A stretch of 64,000 bases of DNA from Burkholderia diffusa. GTDB lineage: Bacteria > Pseudomonadota > Gammaproteobacteria > Burkholderiales > Burkholderiaceae. Each line of letters starts with the position of its first letter. Position 1 is the first letter of the stretch. Location: the NCBI RefSeq assembly GCF_902499115.1, contig NZ_CABVPN010000016.1, forward strand, positions 115,992 to 179,991, written 5' to 3'. Both the position numbers and the translations under genes were made by a program. Below the pieces are notes generated by a model, which saw only the letters and a list, made by a program, of their open reading frames with translations, ran no database searches and was not told where the DNA came from. Below are positions 16,406 to 24,834 of this stretch, piece by piece.

Positions 16406-18778
16406 ATGACGCATGCGAGCAGGACGCCGCCCTCTCAGATGAGCTCCGCCCGGTCAAACCACACGCCGCCGACCCGACCGCTGCGCGCGCCGCGCAAGTC
16501 GCGCCGGCGCGCGCTGTTCGCGATCCCGCTGCTCGGGATGCTGGCGCTTGCGCTGCTGTGGGCGGTGATCGTCGCGCGGCTGTCGGTCGAAAAGGACAGC
16601 GCGTACAAGGAAGCGGCGGCCTCGGCGGCGATCCTGTCGTCGGCGCTCGAACAGCACACGGTCAAGGCGATCCACCAGGTCGACCAGATCACCCGCTTCG
16701 TCAAGTTCGAGTTCGAGAAATCGCCCGCGCGCTTCAACCTCGCGAGCGCGGTCGAAAAAGGCGTCGTGCCGAGCGACACGCTGATCCAGGTTTCGCTCGT
16801 CAACGCGAAGGGCATCCTGTTCGCGAACACGGCCGAACTCCATCCGAAGCCGATCAACCTGGCCGACCGCGAGCACTTCAAGGTCCACCTCGCGCACAAC
16901 GACGACCGCCTGTACATCAGCAAGCCCGTGCTCGGCCGCGTGTCGAGCCACTGGACGCTGCAGATGACGCGGCGCCTGAACAATCCGGACGGCAGCTTCG
17001 CGGGCATCGTCGTGGTGTCGGAAGACCCGAGCTACTTCACGAACGATTTCTACAACAACGCGGCGATCGGCAAGGAAGGCGTGATCGCCGTGGTGTCCGA
17101 CACGGGCGCCGTGCTCGCGCGGCGCACCGGCTCGCTCAACAACGCACCCGGCGCGTTCTCCGCATCGGGCGTCTACCCGATCTCCGAGCGCGTGACAGGC
17201 ACGATCATCGACCCGATCGACGGCGTGACGCGCATCGTGTCGTACCGCCACCTCGACGGCTACCCGCTCGCGGTGATGGTCGGGCTGTCGCAGTCCGAAG
17301 AATTCGCGGACTACTACCACACGCGCAACGTCTATCTGCTGATGACGAGCTTCATCACGCTCGCGATGCTCGCGTTCTTCGGCGTCGCGACGGGGCTGAT
17401 CGGCAAGCTGCTCGGCCGCGAGCGCGAGATGACCCAGCTCGCCGAGTACGACCTCCTCACCGGCCTCGCGAACCGCTACGCGACGCTGCGCGGGCTGCGC
17501 AACGACGTGTCGATGCCGGCCAGCCTGTCGCGGCTGGGCCTGCTGTTCATCGACCTCGACAACTTCAAGACCGTCAATGACACCCTCGGCCACAACGCCG
17601 GCGACATCGTGCTGCAGATGACCGCGTCGCGCCTGTCGGATGCCGTCGGCGACGAAGGGTCGCTTGCACGGATCGGCGGCGACGAGTTCGTCGTCGTGAT
17701 GAAGGGCGACGACGTCGAACGGCGCGCGGTGCGGCTCGCGGAAGCGATCATCCGGATGTTCGCCGAGTCGTTCGACGTGCGCGGCAGTTCGTTCGTGCTG
17801 CACGCGAGCATCGGCATCGCGCTGCACACCGTCGCGAACGAAAGCGAGATCGACCTGCTGAAGAAGGCCGATCTCGCGATGTACAGCGCGAAGGACGCGG
17901 GCAAGAACTGCTACCAGTTCTACGCGCCGCACCTGTCGCATCGCGCGGACCACCTGATGCGCTGGGAACAGCAATTGCGCGTCGCGCTCGCCGAGGGGCA
18001 ACTGTTCCTCGCTTACCAGCCGAAGATCGACCTGACGCACCGCACGATCACCGGCTTCGAGGCGCTCGCGCGCTGGGATCACCCCGAGCACGGGATCATC
18101 TCCGCGAACGAATTCATTTCGATTGCCGAATCGACGGGCCTGATCGTGCCCATCGGCGACTTCGTGATCCGCACCGCGTGCGAACAGATCGCGCGCTGGC
18201 GCGACGATGGCCACGACACGCTGACGCTCGCGGTCAACATCTCGCCGGTGCAGTTCTGGCGCGGCGACCTGATCGAGACGATTTCGCAGGCGCTGCAGGA
18301 CACCGGCATCGAGGCGAACCGGCTCGAAATCGAGATCACCGAGACCGCGATGATGGAATATCCGGAGCTCGTCTCCGAGAAGATCGTCGCGTTGAAGAAG
18401 CTCGGCATCCGGGTCGCGCTCGACGATTTCGGTACCGGGTATTCGTCGCTGTCGTACCTGCACCGCTTCTCCGTCGATACGCTGAAGGTCGACCGCTCGT
18501 TCGTGCAGGCGATCCCGAACGATCGCAGCGTGTGCGTGATGGTGTCGTCGATCGTGCATCTCGCGCGCTCGCTCGGCCTGACGGTCGTCGTCGAGGGCAC
18601 CGAAACCGAGGAGCAGATCGCATGGCTGTCCGCGCTCGGCGAGATCGAGGCGCAGGGCTTCCTGTTCTCGCGCCCCGTGCCGGCCGACGCGATCCCTGCG
18701 CTGATCGCACGCTTCGGCGTGCGCGGCGACCTGCCGAACGTCCTCACGCACCGCGCGACCGGCAGCACGGGCGCCTGA
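16406..18778 (+). CDS. Membrane-bound GGDEF-EAL cyclic-di-GMP protein
   Basis: This is a c-di-GMP signalling protein of about 790 aa. A hydrophobic helix (ALFAIPLLGMLALALLWAVIV) near residue 40 and a second (LLMTSFITLAMLAFFGVATGLIG) near residue 320 flank a periplasmic dCache-like sensor. The GGDEF domain has DLLTGLANR and an intact GGDEF signature; no RxxD inhibitory site is seen at the usual spacing. The EAL domain is intact (FEALARWDHPEHG, EITETAMMEYPE, ALDDFGTGYSSLSYL). It may therefore make, break or sense c-di-GMP. The start is uncertain: ATG 16406 or ATG 16439, both with weak ribosome binding sites. Confidence 0.9.
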   Translation: MTHASRTPPSQMSSARSNHTPPTRPLRAPRKSRRRALFAIPLLGMLALALLWAVIVARLSVEKDSAYKEAAASAAILSSALEQHTVKAIHQVDQITRFVKFEFEKSPARFNLASAVEKGVVPSDTLIQVSLVNAKGILFANTAELHPKPINLADREHFKVHLAHNDDRLYISKPVLGRVSSHWTLQMTRRLNNPDGSFAGIVVVSEDPSYFTNDFYNNAAIGKEGVIAVVSDTGAVLARRTGSLNNAPGAFSASGVYPISERVTGTIIDPIDGVTRIVSYRHLDGYPLAVMVGLSQSEEFADYYHTRNVYLLMTSFITLAMLAFFGVATGLIGKLLGREREMTQLAEYDLLTGLANRYATLRGLRNDVSMPASLSRLGLLFIDLDNFKTVNDTLGHNAGDIVLQMTASRLSDAVGDEGSLARIGGDEFVVVMKGDDVERRAVRLAEAIIRMFAESFDVRGSSFVLHASIGIALHTVANESEIDLLKKADLAMYSAKDAGKNCYQFYAPHLSHRADHLMRWEQQLRVALAEGQLFLAYQPKIDLTHRTITGFEALARWDHPEHGIISANEFISIAESTGLIVPIGDFVIRTACEQIARWRDDGHDTLTLAVNISPVQFWRGDLIETISQALQDTGIEANRLEIEITETAMMEYPELVSEKIVALKKLGIRVALDDFGTGYSSLSYLHRFSVDTLKVDRSFVQAIPNDRSVCVMVSSIVHLARSLGLTVVVEGTETEEQIAWLSALGEIEAQGFLFSRPVPADAIPALIARFGVRGDLPNVLTHRATGSTGA

Positions 18779-18988
18779 GTCCGCAGCCCGCAGCCCGCAG
18801 CCCGCGCGGCAATGTTGCGCAGCACACCGATTATTTCGGTTTCCGATCCGGTTGTTTAGTTCATTAACTAGCGTTTTCGCGCATGGCAGTGTCACGATGC
18901 GCGGCGGACAATCGGGAGGGCCATCGTGTCGGCGGGCTGCCGGCACGTTTCCACGCGCAAGACCAGGCCCAGCGCCAACAGCACAGTC

Positions 18989-20203
18989 ATGACAACCGTC
19001 GAAGTCGAAGCGGCCGAACGTGTCGAACAGGCACAGGCATCCCTTTGGGCCTTGTTCAAGGTCGTGGCCAGCATTTCCGCCGTGTCCTGGGGCGGGCTTT
19101 CGATGATGGCGCAGCTCGAACGCCACTACGTCGACCGGTTGCAGCGCATCGAGCCGCACGTGTTCGCCGATCTCGTCGCCCTGGCATGGCTCGTGCCAGG
19201 CCCCGTCGGCTGCAATGTCGCGGTGCAGGTCGGCCAGACGCTGCACGGCCGCACCGGCGCATGGATCGCCGGCATCGCGAGCGTGCTGCCGTTCTCCTTG
19301 CTGATGACGCTGTTCGCGATCTTCTACCGCACGCCGATCGTGCGCTCGCTTGCCGCGCCGATGCTGATCAATCACTTCGGGATGGTGCTCGCCGCACTGA
19401 TCGGCGTCACGTGGGTCAAGCAGTTGCGCACGCTCGCGAGCACACGGCTCGAACAGGCAATCGCCGCGCTATCGACGATTCTGCTCGCTTTCGCGCATAG
19501 TCCGGCCGCCTTCGTCGGGATTCTCTTCGCTGCGTTTGCAGCCGGCTGGCTGACCGGGCCGTCGCAACACGACTCGGTCGACTTCACGCTGTCGAAACGC
19601 GACCGCAACCTGCTCGTGCTGCTCGCCGTGCTCGTCGCGCTGTTCGCGCTGCCGCTGCCCGGCGACTACCAGGAGACGCTGCTGTGGCCGCGGCTCGCCG
19701 GCGCCGGCATGACGCTGTTCGGCGGCGGCTTCTCCGCGCTGCCCGTGCTCAAGACGCTGTTCGTGTCGCCGGCCACCGGCATCTCCGATCACGACTTCAC
19801 GCTCGCGTTCGCGCTGTCGCCGGTGTCGCCCGGCCCGCTGCTGAACGTCGTGCCGTTCCTCGGCTACCTGACCGACGGCTGGACCGGCGCGCTGCTCGCG
19901 ACCGCCGCGCTGTTCATTCCGTCGGGGTGTCTCGTCGCATTCGCGCAGAACCATCTGCTCCGGCTCAAGCGCCATTCGCGCTTCGAGCACGGGATGCGCC
20001 TGCTGCGCGCGGCAACGACGGGTTTTCTCGTCGTCGCCGTCGTGAGGATCCTCCACCGCGAACCGGCCGATCCCGTCTACTGGCTCACGGGCGCGTTTGC
20101 GACGCTGTGCTTCACGCGCTTCAAGGTGCCCGTGTACGCCGTCTATGGTGCGGTCGCGATCGTGTGCGGCGCGTGGCTGTTATGGGCCGCCATCGCGCAC
20201 TGA
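18989..20203 (+). CDS. Chromate transporter (CHR family, two-domain)
   Basis: This 404-aa inner-membrane protein is built of two CHR domains. The N-half has VSWGGLSMMAQLERHYVD and LVPGPVGCNVAVQVGQ; the C-half has the matching FGGGFSALPVLKTLFV and LSPVSPGPLLNVVPFLGY. CHR proteins export chromate, or in some cases move other oxyanions, by proton-coupled antiport. ATG 18989 is preferred over an upstream in-frame start at 18926 because the extension looks non-conserved. Confidence 0.88.
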   Translation: MTTVEVEAAERVEQAQASLWALFKVVASISAVSWGGLSMMAQLERHYVDRLQRIEPHVFADLVALAWLVPGPVGCNVAVQVGQTLHGRTGAWIAGIASVLPFSLLMTLFAIFYRTPIVRSLAAPMLINHFGMVLAALIGVTWVKQLRTLASTRLEQAIAALSTILLAFAHSPAAFVGILFAAFAAGWLTGPSQHDSVDFTLSKRDRNLLVLLAVLVALFALPLPGDYQETLLWPRLAGAGMTLFGGGFSALPVLKTLFVSPATGISDHDFTLAFALSPVSPGPLLNVVPFLGYLTDGWTGALLATAALFIPSGCLVAFAQNHLLRLKRHSRFEHGMRLLRAATTGFLVVAVVRILHREPADPVYWLTGAFATLCFTRFKVPVYAVYGAVAIVCGAWLLWAAIAH

Positions 20204-20238
20204 CGGCACGCCCTCCACCACCGCCGACGGCTGGCCGT

Positions 20239-20685
20239 TCAACTCGCCTGCACGGCGACGCGGCGTGCGACCCAGCGTGCACGCAACGCGTCGTACGCGA
20301 GGTTGAAGCAGAACGTGTACGGCAGGAAGAACAGCACGATGCCGAGGTCGAGCAGCAGCGCCTCGACCAGGCTCACGTTCAGCCACCACGCGGCAACCGG
20401 CACCACCATTGCGACCAGGCCGAGTTCGAATACGACCGCGTGCGCGATCCGCATCCCGAGCGTGCGCGTGAGGCCGGCGCGGCGCTCGAAACGGTCGAAC
20501 AGCGTGTTGAACGTCATGTTCCAGGCCATCGCGATCAACGACACCATCACCGTCAGCACGCCGACGTGCGACACCGGCATGTCGAGCAACCACGCGCCGA
20601 TCGGCGCGCACAGCGCGATCGCCACCAGTTCGAACGTCAGCGCGTGAACGAGGCGCTCCGTCACCGTCTTGTTCATCTGTTTCAT
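20239..20685 (-). CDS. PACE-family efflux transporter
   Basis: This 148-aa membrane protein has the two bacterial-transmembrane-pair repeats of the PACE (AceI-like) family: TERLVHALTFELVAIALCAP with IGAWLLD, and RIAHAVVFELGLVAMVVPVAAW, each followed by an aromatic/Asn loop (TFNTLFDRFE, FNLAYDALRAR). PACE pumps export biocides such as chlorhexidine and short polyamines. The ATG at 20685 has GGAGGGACCC upstream. It is divergent from a LysR gene, its likely regulator. Confidence 0.9.
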   Translation of the reverse strand: MKQMNKTVTERLVHALTFELVAIALCAPIGAWLLDMPVSHVGVLTVMVSLIAMAWNMTFNTLFDRFERRAGLTRTLGMRIAHAVVFELGLVAMVVPVAAWWLNVSLVEALLLDLGIVLFFLPYTFCFNLAYDALRARWVARRVAVQAS

Positions 20686-20757
20686 GGGTCCCTCCAGTTC
20701 GTTTGTGAAGCGTATGCCGGCCATTTTGATCGGCGTAAATGCATGAATCCAGTTTGA

Positions 20758-20779
20758 TATCATCGGTTTTACCGATATA
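20758..20779. promoter_or_regulatory. Putative LysR operator between PACE and LysR genes
   Basis: The dyad ATCGGT-TTT-ACCGAT (20762-20776), extended to TATC...GATA on either side, lies in the 112-bp divergent spacer. It is 22 bp before the LysR start. The interrupted-dyad form fits a LysR-type binding site. Confidence 0.55.
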
Positions 20780-20797
20780 ACGCTGTGAGACCCGCGC

Positions 20798-21682
20798 ATG
20801 CGCCACGCCCCCGAAGCCCTGCTCGCCTTCGCCGAAGCCGCGCTGCTCGGCTCGTTCACGGCCGCCGCGCGCAAGCTCGGCAAGCGCCAGTCGACGGTGT
20901 CCGAAGCGATCGCGAACCTCGAGATCGATCTCGGCGTGCAGTTGTTCGACCGCTCCACGCGCGCACCGACGCTGACCGACGCCGGACGTGCGCTGCTGCC
21001 GCAGGTGCAGCGCGCACTGGAGGCCGGCGCGGCGATCGACCGCACCGCCGCGCGGCTCGCGCAGGGCGAGGAAGCACGGCTGACGCTCGTCGTGTCCGAT
21101 ACGTATCAATCGAAGCGTTACGAGGAAACCTTGATGGCGCTCGAGCGGCGCTTTCCGACGCTGGAACTCGAATGCCAGATTGCCGAACACGAGGACGTGC
21201 TCGACCTGATCCAGCAGGGCCGCGCCCAGCTCGGGCTGATGGCCGCGCGCGCCGCCTACCCGCCCGATATCGGCGCGGCGACGGTGGCGGAGGAATCGGA
21301 GATCGGTCTGTTCGTCGGGCACACGCACGCGCTGGCGGCCTACGGCGACGCTGACGTGCCGCATGCTGCGCTGCGCGACGCGCGCGAGCTGCGCCTCAAC
21401 ACGTACGTGAAACCGGAGGATCGCGGCGCCGACGACCGGATCGTCATCGGCACGCAGCGCTGGCTCGCGCCGAGCTACCTGATGCTGCTGGAGATGGCGG
21501 TGCTGGGGTTCGGCTGGGCCGAGCTGCCGCGCTGGATGGTCGAGCACTTCGCGGGCGAGCGCCTCTGCGAGCTGCGCTCGCGTGGCTGGCCGCGCCGCGT
21601 GCGGGTCGATGCGGTGTGGTCGCGCAACCGGCCGCTCGGCCCGGCCGGCGCGTGGCTGCTCGACGCGATGCTGGCCGCATAG
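20798..21682 (+). CDS. LysR-family transcriptional regulator
   Basis: This 294-aa regulator has an N-terminal winged helix (ALLAFAEAALLGSFTAAARK, KRQSTVSEAIANLEIDLGVQ, then LFDRSTRAPTLTDAGRALLPQ) and a periplasmic-binding-protein-like effector domain (LTLVVSDTYQSKRYEETL, FPTLELECQIAEHEDVLDLI). It is divergent from the PACE efflux gene and probably regulates it. The helix-turn-helix begins within a few residues of the ATG, supporting this start. Confidence 0.92.
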   Translation: MRHAPEALLAFAEAALLGSFTAAARKLGKRQSTVSEAIANLEIDLGVQLFDRSTRAPTLTDAGRALLPQVQRALEAGAAIDRTAARLAQGEEARLTLVVSDTYQSKRYEETLMALERRFPTLELECQIAEHEDVLDLIQQGRAQLGLMAARAAYPPDIGAATVAEESEIGLFVGHTHALAAYGDADVPHAALRDARELRLNTYVKPEDRGADDRIVIGTQRWLAPSYLMLLEMAVLGFGWAELPRWMVEHFAGERLCELRSRGWPRRVRVDAVWSRNRPLGPAGAWLLDAMLAA

Positions 21683-21744
21683 CGGCGCGCGGCATCGCGC
21701 CGGCGGCGGGCGGCGAACGGCGCCGCAAGGTCAGGCGTTCGCGC

Positions 21745-22203
21745 TCAGAGGCCGCGCGACAGCACGGCTGCGCCGATCGTCACGACGCCGAGCACGAGGT
21801 TGACGACGACAAGCAGGCGCACCGTGTTCACCGCGCGCGCGCCGTCCGGCCAGTTCTGCGCCTGCACCGCGCGGCGGATGCGCGGGAACAGCGCGAAGCG
21901 GATGTGGCCGAAGATCAGCATCATCACGACACCGAGCCCCGCCATCGCATGCAGCGTCCACGTCGCGTGCGCGCCGCCGAATGCCGTGAGCAGGAAACCG
22001 CCGGACAGCAGGATCACGATCACCGACCCCGACACCCAGTTGAAGAATCGGCCGAACACGCCCTCGATCAGCGGCAGTCGCAACTGCGGCGTCAGGTCGG
22101 ACAGCGCCGGGCGCAGGCAGAAGTGCGCGAAGACCATCCCGCCCACCCACACGGCGACGGCCAGCAGATGAAGAAACAGCGCGACGGCAACAGCGTGGGA
22201 CAT
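21745..22203 (-). CDS. CopD-like four-helix membrane protein
   Basis: This 152-aa protein has four hydrophobic helices with histidines near helix ends: FLHLLAVAVWVGGMVFAHFCLRPAL, WVSGSVIVILLSGGFLLTAF, TLHAMAGLGVVMMLIFGHIRFALFP and TVRLLVVVNLVLGVVTIGAAVL. It resembles the CopD/DUF4149-type membrane family, possibly copper- or haem-related (inference). The ATG 10 codons into the longest frame is preferred (22203). Confidence 0.75.
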   Translation of the reverse strand: MSHAVAVALFLHLLAVAVWVGGMVFAHFCLRPALSDLTPQLRLPLIEGVFGRFFNWVSGSVIVILLSGGFLLTAFGGAHATWTLHAMAGLGVVMMLIFGHIRFALFPRIRRAVQAQNWPDGARAVNTVRLLVVVNLVLGVVTIGAAVLSRGL

Positions 22204-22372
22204 GGCGGCAATCCTGGTATGAGTTAAGTGCAACGAACAGCCGCGTCACGCGCGGTCTCGAGCGACGTTCGACCCGCGCGCAGCCGCTCGGTTCAGACCC
22301 CTGGCGGAATTTCACAATATTTTGCAAGTTCCGCGTGATGGCGCCACTCGCGCTTGCCTGGATGCGTCGCGC

Positions 22373-22415
22373 AAAAAAGAATCGGCCGCACGCCCGCCGA
22401 AGCGGAGGTGCGGCC
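22373..22415 (-). terminator. Terminator after parC
   Basis: On the minus strand the stem GGCCGCAC (complement of 22408-22415) pairs with GTGCGGCC (22384-22391) around an internal GC-rich loop, followed by GATTCTTTTTT. It lies about 35 bp after the parC stop codon. Confidence 0.75.
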
Positions 22416-22450
22416 TTCGATACCGGTCGAGCCGGCCAACGGATGCGGCG

Positions 22451-24772
22451 TCAGCCGAGCAGCGGACGCAGCTCGGTGACGACCTTGAGCTTCGTTTCCG
22501 GCGCGCGGCCCTTCCGCGCACGCTTGCCGACGTGCGGCGCGAGCCCCGCGTACGACAGCGTTTCGTCCTGCGCCTTGCCGCCGCGGCCGGTGCCGATCAG
22601 CACGACGCCGGCCGGGTCGATCGCGAGCGCCTGCACGAGCGTTTCCTTGTCGTCGAGCGCCATCAGGATCACGCCGCGGCCGCCACCCGACAGCGTCTTC
22701 ATCTCGTCCATCCCGAACACCAGCAGTCGACCGCCGCTCGACAGACACGCGACCTGCGTTGCGTTCGGCAGCACGGGCATCGGCGCGAGCGGCACCGCGC
22801 CCGCATCGATGGTCATGAACGACTTGCCGGCCTTCACGCGGCTCACCATGTCGCCGACCTTCGCGAGGAAGCCGAAGCCGTTGCTCGACGCGAGCAGCAG
22901 TTGCTGGTCGGCCGGCGCTGCGTAGTAGTGCATCAGGTGCGAGCCCGATTCGAGCTCGATCAACGACGTCACCGGCACGCCGTCGCCGCGCCCGCCCGGC
23001 AGCACCGACACGTCGACCGAGTACACGCGGCCGCTGCTGCCCCACGCGATCAGTCGATCGGGCGTGCGGCACTGGAATGCCGCATACAGGTGATCGCCTG
23101 CCTTGAACGAGAAGCCGGCCGGGTCGAGCCCGTGCCCCTTCAGCGCACGCACCCAGCCCTTCTGCGACACGACGACCGTCACCGGCTCGTCGACGACCTT
23201 CGCCTCGAACGTCGCGCGCTTTTCCTGCTGGATCAGCGTGCGGCGGTCGTCGCCGTACTGCTTCGCGTCGGCCTCGATCTCCTTGATCATCAGCCGCTTC
23301 ATCGCGCTTTCGTTCGCGAGCAGTTCCTCGAGCTTCGCCTTCTCGTCACGCAGCGCCTCGAGTTCCTTCTCGATCTTGATCTTCTCGAGCCGCGCGAGCT
23401 GACGCAGGCGGATTTCGAGGATGTCTTCGGCCTGGCGGTCGCTCAGGCCGAACGCGCTCATCAGCGCAGCCTTCGGCTCATCCGACTCGCGGATGATGCG
23501 GATCACCTCGTCGATGTTCAGGAAGACGATCATCCGCCCTTCGAGGATGTGGATGCGGTCGTCGACCTTCGCGAGACGATGGCGGCAGCGGCGCGTCATC
23601 GTGAGCTGGCGGAACTTCACCCATTCGTCGAGGATCGTCAGCAGCCCCTTCTGGCCTGGCCGGCCGTCGGCGCCGATCATCACGAGGTTCAGTGTCGCGT
23701 TCGACTCGAGGCTCGTATACGCGAGCAGCGTGTTCACGAATTCGGTCTGGTCGATCGTGCGCGACTTCGGCTCGAACACGAGCCGCACCGCCGCTTCCTT
23801 GCCCGACTCGTCGCGCACCGCGTCGAGCAGGTCGAGCATCGCCTTCTTGGTGTTGAGCTGCTCGGGCGTGAGCGTCTTCTTGCCGAGCTTGAGCTTCGGA
23901 TTGGTGAGTTCCTCGATTTCCTCGAGCACCTTCTGGCCCGACGTGTTCGGCGGCAGCTCGGTGACGACGAGCTGCCACTGGCCGCGCGCGAGATCCTCGA
24001 TCTTCCAGCGCGCGCGTACCTTCAGGCTGCCGCGGCCGGTTTCATAGGCCGCCGCGATCTCGGTGTCGCTCGAGATGATCTGGCCGCCGCCCGGGAAGTC
24101 CGGGCCGGGGATCAGGTTCATCAGCTCCGCGTGCGTGAGCTTCGGATTGCGGATCAACGCGACCGCCGCCGCCGCGACCTCGCGCAGGTTGTGGGACGGA
24201 ATCTCGGTCGCGAGACCCACAGCGATGCCCGATGCGCCGTTCAGCAGCACGAACGGCATGCGGCTCGGCAGCGTCTTCGGTTCCTCGAACGAGCCGTCGT
24301 AGTTCGGCATGAAGTCGACCGTGCCCTGGTCGATCTCGTCGAGCAGCAGCTTCGAGATCGGCGTGAGCCTCGCCTCGGTGTATCGCATCGCTGCCGCGCC
24401 GTCGCCGTCGCGCGAGCCGAAGTTGCCCTGCCCGTCGATCAGCGGATAGCGCAGCGAGAAATCCTGCGCGAGACGCACGAGCGCATCGTATGCCGACTGG
24501 TCGCCGTGCGGGTGGTATTTACCGAGCACGTCGCCCACCACGCGCGCCGACTTCACCGGCTTCGCGTCCGGGCCGAGGCCCATTTCGTTCATCGCGAACA
24601 GGATCCGGCGCTGCACCGGCTTCTGGCCGTCGCACACGTCGGGCAGCGCGCGGCTCTTCACGACGCTGACCGCGTAGCTGAGATACGCCTGCTCCGCGTA
24701 GTTGCCGAGCGTCAGCGCTTCGGCGTCCGGTGCGTCGGACCCGGCGAAGAGATCGGAAGTATTGTCGTCCAT
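22451..24772 (-). CDS. parC: DNA topoisomerase IV subunit A
   Basis: ParC is the DNA-cleaving subunit of the chromosome-decatenating topoisomerase IV. The 773-aa product has the quinolone-resistance region (YHPHGDQSAYDALVRLAQDF), the catalytic tyrosine in AAMRYTEARLTPISK, and a C-terminal beta-pinwheel. Its length is closer to ParC than GyrA, and parE lies immediately upstream. The two genes are 62 bp apart with a GC-rich hairpin between them. Confidence 0.95.
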   Translation of the reverse strand: MDDNTSDLFAGSDAPDAEALTLGNYAEQAYLSYAVSVVKSRALPDVCDGQKPVQRRILFAMNEMGLGPDAKPVKSARVVGDVLGKYHPHGDQSAYDALVRLAQDFSLRYPLIDGQGNFGSRDGDGAAAMRYTEARLTPISKLLLDEIDQGTVDFMPNYDGSFEEPKTLPSRMPFVLLNGASGIAVGLATEIPSHNLREVAAAAVALIRNPKLTHAELMNLIPGPDFPGGGQIISSDTEIAAAYETGRGSLKVRARWKIEDLARGQWQLVVTELPPNTSGQKVLEEIEELTNPKLKLGKKTLTPEQLNTKKAMLDLLDAVRDESGKEAAVRLVFEPKSRTIDQTEFVNTLLAYTSLESNATLNLVMIGADGRPGQKGLLTILDEWVKFRQLTMTRRCRHRLAKVDDRIHILEGRMIVFLNIDEVIRIIRESDEPKAALMSAFGLSDRQAEDILEIRLRQLARLEKIKIEKELEALRDEKAKLEELLANESAMKRLMIKEIEADAKQYGDDRRTLIQQEKRATFEAKVVDEPVTVVVSQKGWVRALKGHGLDPAGFSFKAGDHLYAAFQCRTPDRLIAWGSSGRVYSVDVSVLPGGRGDGVPVTSLIELESGSHLMHYYAAPADQQLLLASSNGFGFLAKVGDMVSRVKAGKSFMTIDAGAVPLAPMPVLPNATQVACLSSGGRLLVFGMDEMKTLSGGGRGVILMALDDKETLVQALAIDPAGVVLIGTGRGGKAQDETLSYAGLAPHVGKRARKGRAPETKLKVVTELRPLLG

Positions 24773-24805
24773 CTGAATTCCGTATTCGTAAGTGGCGTGA
24801 GGCCG

Positions 24806-24826
24806 GGCCGGGCGTCATGCCCGGCC
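24806..24826 (-). other. parE-parC intercistronic hairpin
   Basis: GGCCGGGC (24806-24813) pairs with GCCCGGCC (24819-24826) across a 5-nt loop in the 62-bp spacer between the parE stop and the parC start. There is no T-run, so it could modulate relative expression or 3' processing rather than end transcription. Confidence 0.5.
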
Positions 24827-24834
24827 GCGCGGGT

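Noticed and set aside
18779..18808. CCGCAGC tandem repeat after the GGDEF-EAL gene as a meaningful element
   Set aside because: Only three to four short copies; a simple-sequence tract is a sufficient explanation.
16454..19375. 973-aa minus-strand frame opposite the GGDEF-EAL gene
   Set aside because: Shadow frame without motifs; the plus-strand gene is unambiguous.
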